From: Oceanihabitans sp. 2_MG-2023
GTDB taxonomy: Bacteria > Bacteroidota > Bacteroidia > Flavobacteriales > Flavobacteriaceae
Reading direction: 5' to 3'
Assembly (NCBI RefSeq): GCF_030547245.1
Contig: NZ_JAUOQT010000002.1
Span: 579,236-643,235 of the forward strand
Length of the DNA stretch: 64,000 nt
Made by a program: the position numbers and the translations under genes. This document shows positions 63,701 through 64,000 of this stretch, one piece after another. Position 1 is the first letter of the stretch. Each line of letters opens with the position of its first letter. The notes under the pieces were generated by a model. That model worked only from the letters and a program-made list of their open reading frames with translations, made no database searches and had not been told where the DNA came from.

Positions 63701-64000
63701 TACTGTAACATCCGATACGTTATAATCACATGGATCAGTTGGGTCTGTTCCATCAGGTCCTGCGGTACCATCCATATCTGGATCTACTTCTGTTCCGTTG
63801 ATTACTCCGTCTCCATCACAATCAGCTGTATACCAATCTGAAGTATTATCAGATAAATCTACGTTGGCTAAATTTCCTCCTACACATGGATCATATGGTT
63901 CAGTATCTAATCCATTTATTTGTCCATCACCATCACAATCTGCTGCTGCCCATACATCATAGTTCTCATCGCCTGGCATTGGATTGTTTACGATATCTGT
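60701..64000 (-). CDS. Giant T9SS type-B adhesin with calcium-binding (TSP3-like) repeats, 5' end outside window
   Basis: The frame stays open to the window end (residues TDIVNNP precede the first Met), so the gene is truncated by the window. At least 1099 residues are visible. The body consists of 23 copies of a repeat of about 40-45 residues with the core 'DCDGDGVTNGTEV-x-DGTDPLDPCDF', resembling thrombospondin type-3 or EF-hand-like calcium sites. One cysteine follows the first Asp and one ends each unit. In the part near the window end the repeats form a 263-residue higher-order unit present twice (789-bp period). The last about 100 residues are a gliding-motility-type T9SS sorting domain ('FDIMTPNENGLNDVFVISGIENFP', 'IYNRWGVKVYE', 'PVGTYYYVLTY'). 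It is a likely surface adhesin exported with its PorP/SprF neighbour. Confidence 0.92.
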   Translation of the reverse strand, partial: TDIVNNPMPGDENYDVWAAADCDGDGQINGLDTEPYDPCVGGNLANVDLSDNTSDWYTADCDGDGVINGTEVDPDMDGTAGPDGTDPTDPCDYNVSDVTVTPSGDWLTADCDGDGNPNGTDSNPLDPCVDADITMIDLNDTTSDWYTADCDGDGVINGTEVDPDGDGIVGPNDTDPNDPCDYDGSIQDINNTSTAWLGIDCDGDGVSNGTEINDGTDPLDTCSYLESSQDISTVTSEWEDADCDGDGEPNGTDTDPFDPCAGDMDITTNPQPSDPNYEVWAAADCDGDGQINGLDTEPYDPCVGGNLANVDLSVNTSDWYTADCDGDGVINGTEIDPDMDGIAGPNGTDINDPCDYNAEDVTETQTGDWLLEDCDSDGNPNGTDTDPLDPCVDADITMVDLLDTTSDWYTADCDGDGVINGNEVDPDGDGILGPNDTDPTDPCDYDASIQDISTTSTAWLGADCDGDGVSNGTEINDGTDPLDPCNYLLNSQDITIVTPEWEALDCDGDGVTNGMEVLDDTDLLDPCDFNILSQDITIVTSEWNALDCDGDGVTNGTEVVDNTDVLDPCDFIVTSQDTTPTTTWINADCDGDGVTNGDEVIDGTNPLDPCEFMLENTTVPQTPEWETLDCDGDGVTNGMEVIDGTDPLDTCDLIAVNQDTTPSVAWLDADCDGDGVTNGTEVLDGTDPTDPCDFIVSSQTSGTSGMWMDADCDGDGVTNGTEVTDGTDPLDSCDFISGNQTTEPTVEWNAIDCDGDGVINGQEILDNTDPLDPCDFDPSSQDITIITMNWDELDCDGDGVINILEVEDGTNPNDSCDFILDSQTETPSSEWNNDDCDGDGVTNGDEVLDGTNPLDQCSLVISSQTLQPSPRWNSTDCDGDGVTNGDEVLDGSNPFDNCDYIFTSQTLIPSDVWNSTDCDGDGVTNGDEVIDGTDPTDACDFDFNSQDITTVSENWLLADCDCDGDGDGFANGSELADNNANGIPDYAECNNGDPDAEDGINIFDIMTPNENGLNDVFVISGIENFPNNTLEIYNRWGVKVYETEGYGQGDNFFRGVSDGRVTISKGDKLPVGTYYYVLTYVNNQGKTVKKAGPLYINRK
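62345..64000 (-). repeat. 789-bp higher-order tandem repeat in the adhesin gene
   Basis: The same segment ('ATCCATTTAT...' with 'VWAAADCDGDGQINGLD' on the coding strand) occurs at 63121 and 63910, exactly 789 bp apart. The five to six repeat units between the two copies correspond one to one in order and wording. The limits are approximate because the first copy runs to the window edge. Confidence 0.75.

Noticed and set aside
61715..63725. Several + strand open frames of 64-79 codons in the adhesin region
   Set aside because: They are antisense shadows of the repetitive coding strand, with low-complexity Ser/Pro/Ile content and no start context.
60990..63999. Regularly spaced short repeats resembling a CRISPR array
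   Set aside because: The repeats are in frame with a long minus-strand coding sequence, vary at third codon positions and encode the DCDGDG units, so they are protein repeats.

Overview
The window is a low-GC stretch of a marine-type Flavobacteriaceae (Bacteroidota) chromosome. The evidence is three-fold: SusC/SusD pairs, type IX secretion (T9SS) sorting domains with PorP/SprF and OmpA-like partners, and promoters of the Bacteroidota form TTG-N19-TAnnTTTG. A-rich leaders without clear Shine-Dalgarno sequences fit as well. I cannot name the genus. I saw no tRNA, rRNA, IS element or CRISPR array.

Positions 1-18833 look like a laminarin (beta-1,3/1,6-glucan) utilisation locus on the + strand. 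It holds a SusC receptor cut by the window edge, SusD, a surface glycan-binding lipoprotein with an internal 486-bp tandem duplication, and a GH16 laminarinase. A strong terminator follows, and then a cytoplasmic GH149-type beta-1,3-glucan phosphorylase, a GH17, a small clan GH-A hydrolase, a GH30 and a GPH-type sugar symporter. After a 517-bp AT-rich gap come a T9SS-secreted protein with three carbohydrate-binding-like modules and a LacI-type regulator. One isolated minus-strand gene for a cell-wall amidase with a peptidoglycan-binding domain separates this locus from the next.

Positions 19627-48674 form a 29-kb alginate locus, all on the + strand. It carries three PL7 lyases, two PL6 lyases, one PL17, one further heparinase II/III-type lyase, a second SusC/SusD/PKD-lipoprotein set, KdgF, a GntR/FCD regulator, a hexuronate-type MFS transporter, an SDR reductase, KDG kinase and KDPG aldolase. 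A truncated LacI and an EamA transporter end it. The expected flow is surface cleavage, SusCD import, periplasmic exolysis, KdgF ring opening, reduction of DEH to KDG, then KDPG, then pyruvate plus glyceraldehyde-3-phosphate. Three transcription units (starting at 19703, 30500 and 35892) share a nearly identical promoter-operator module. Its TTGGTAAACCAA/TCTGGTAAACCAA double box has the same TTGGT-N2-ACCAA layout as the ExuR/UxuR boxes of hexuronate GntR regulators, which points to the GntR gene at 42416.

Inside the alginate locus sits an unexpected cassette (26309-30334): a gluconokinase-6-phosphogluconate dehydrogenase fusion, an Nramp-fold transporter without the canonical metal-binding motifs, and an SDR dehydrogenase. 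I consider this the best candidate for an undescribed function: an oxidative sugar-acid or NADPH-generating branch beside the standard alginate pathway.

Positions 48741-64000 are ordinary accessory and core genes: a T9SS M36 metalloprotease, a short SSB paralogue, an HNH protein, small conserved proteins, a CBS protein, a membrane M28 peptidase and a TPR protein. The window ends with a minus-strand T9SS module consisting of a giant type-B adhesin (truncated by the window end) with 23 visible DCDGDG-type calcium repeats, its PorP/SprF partner and an OmpA/PD40 protein.
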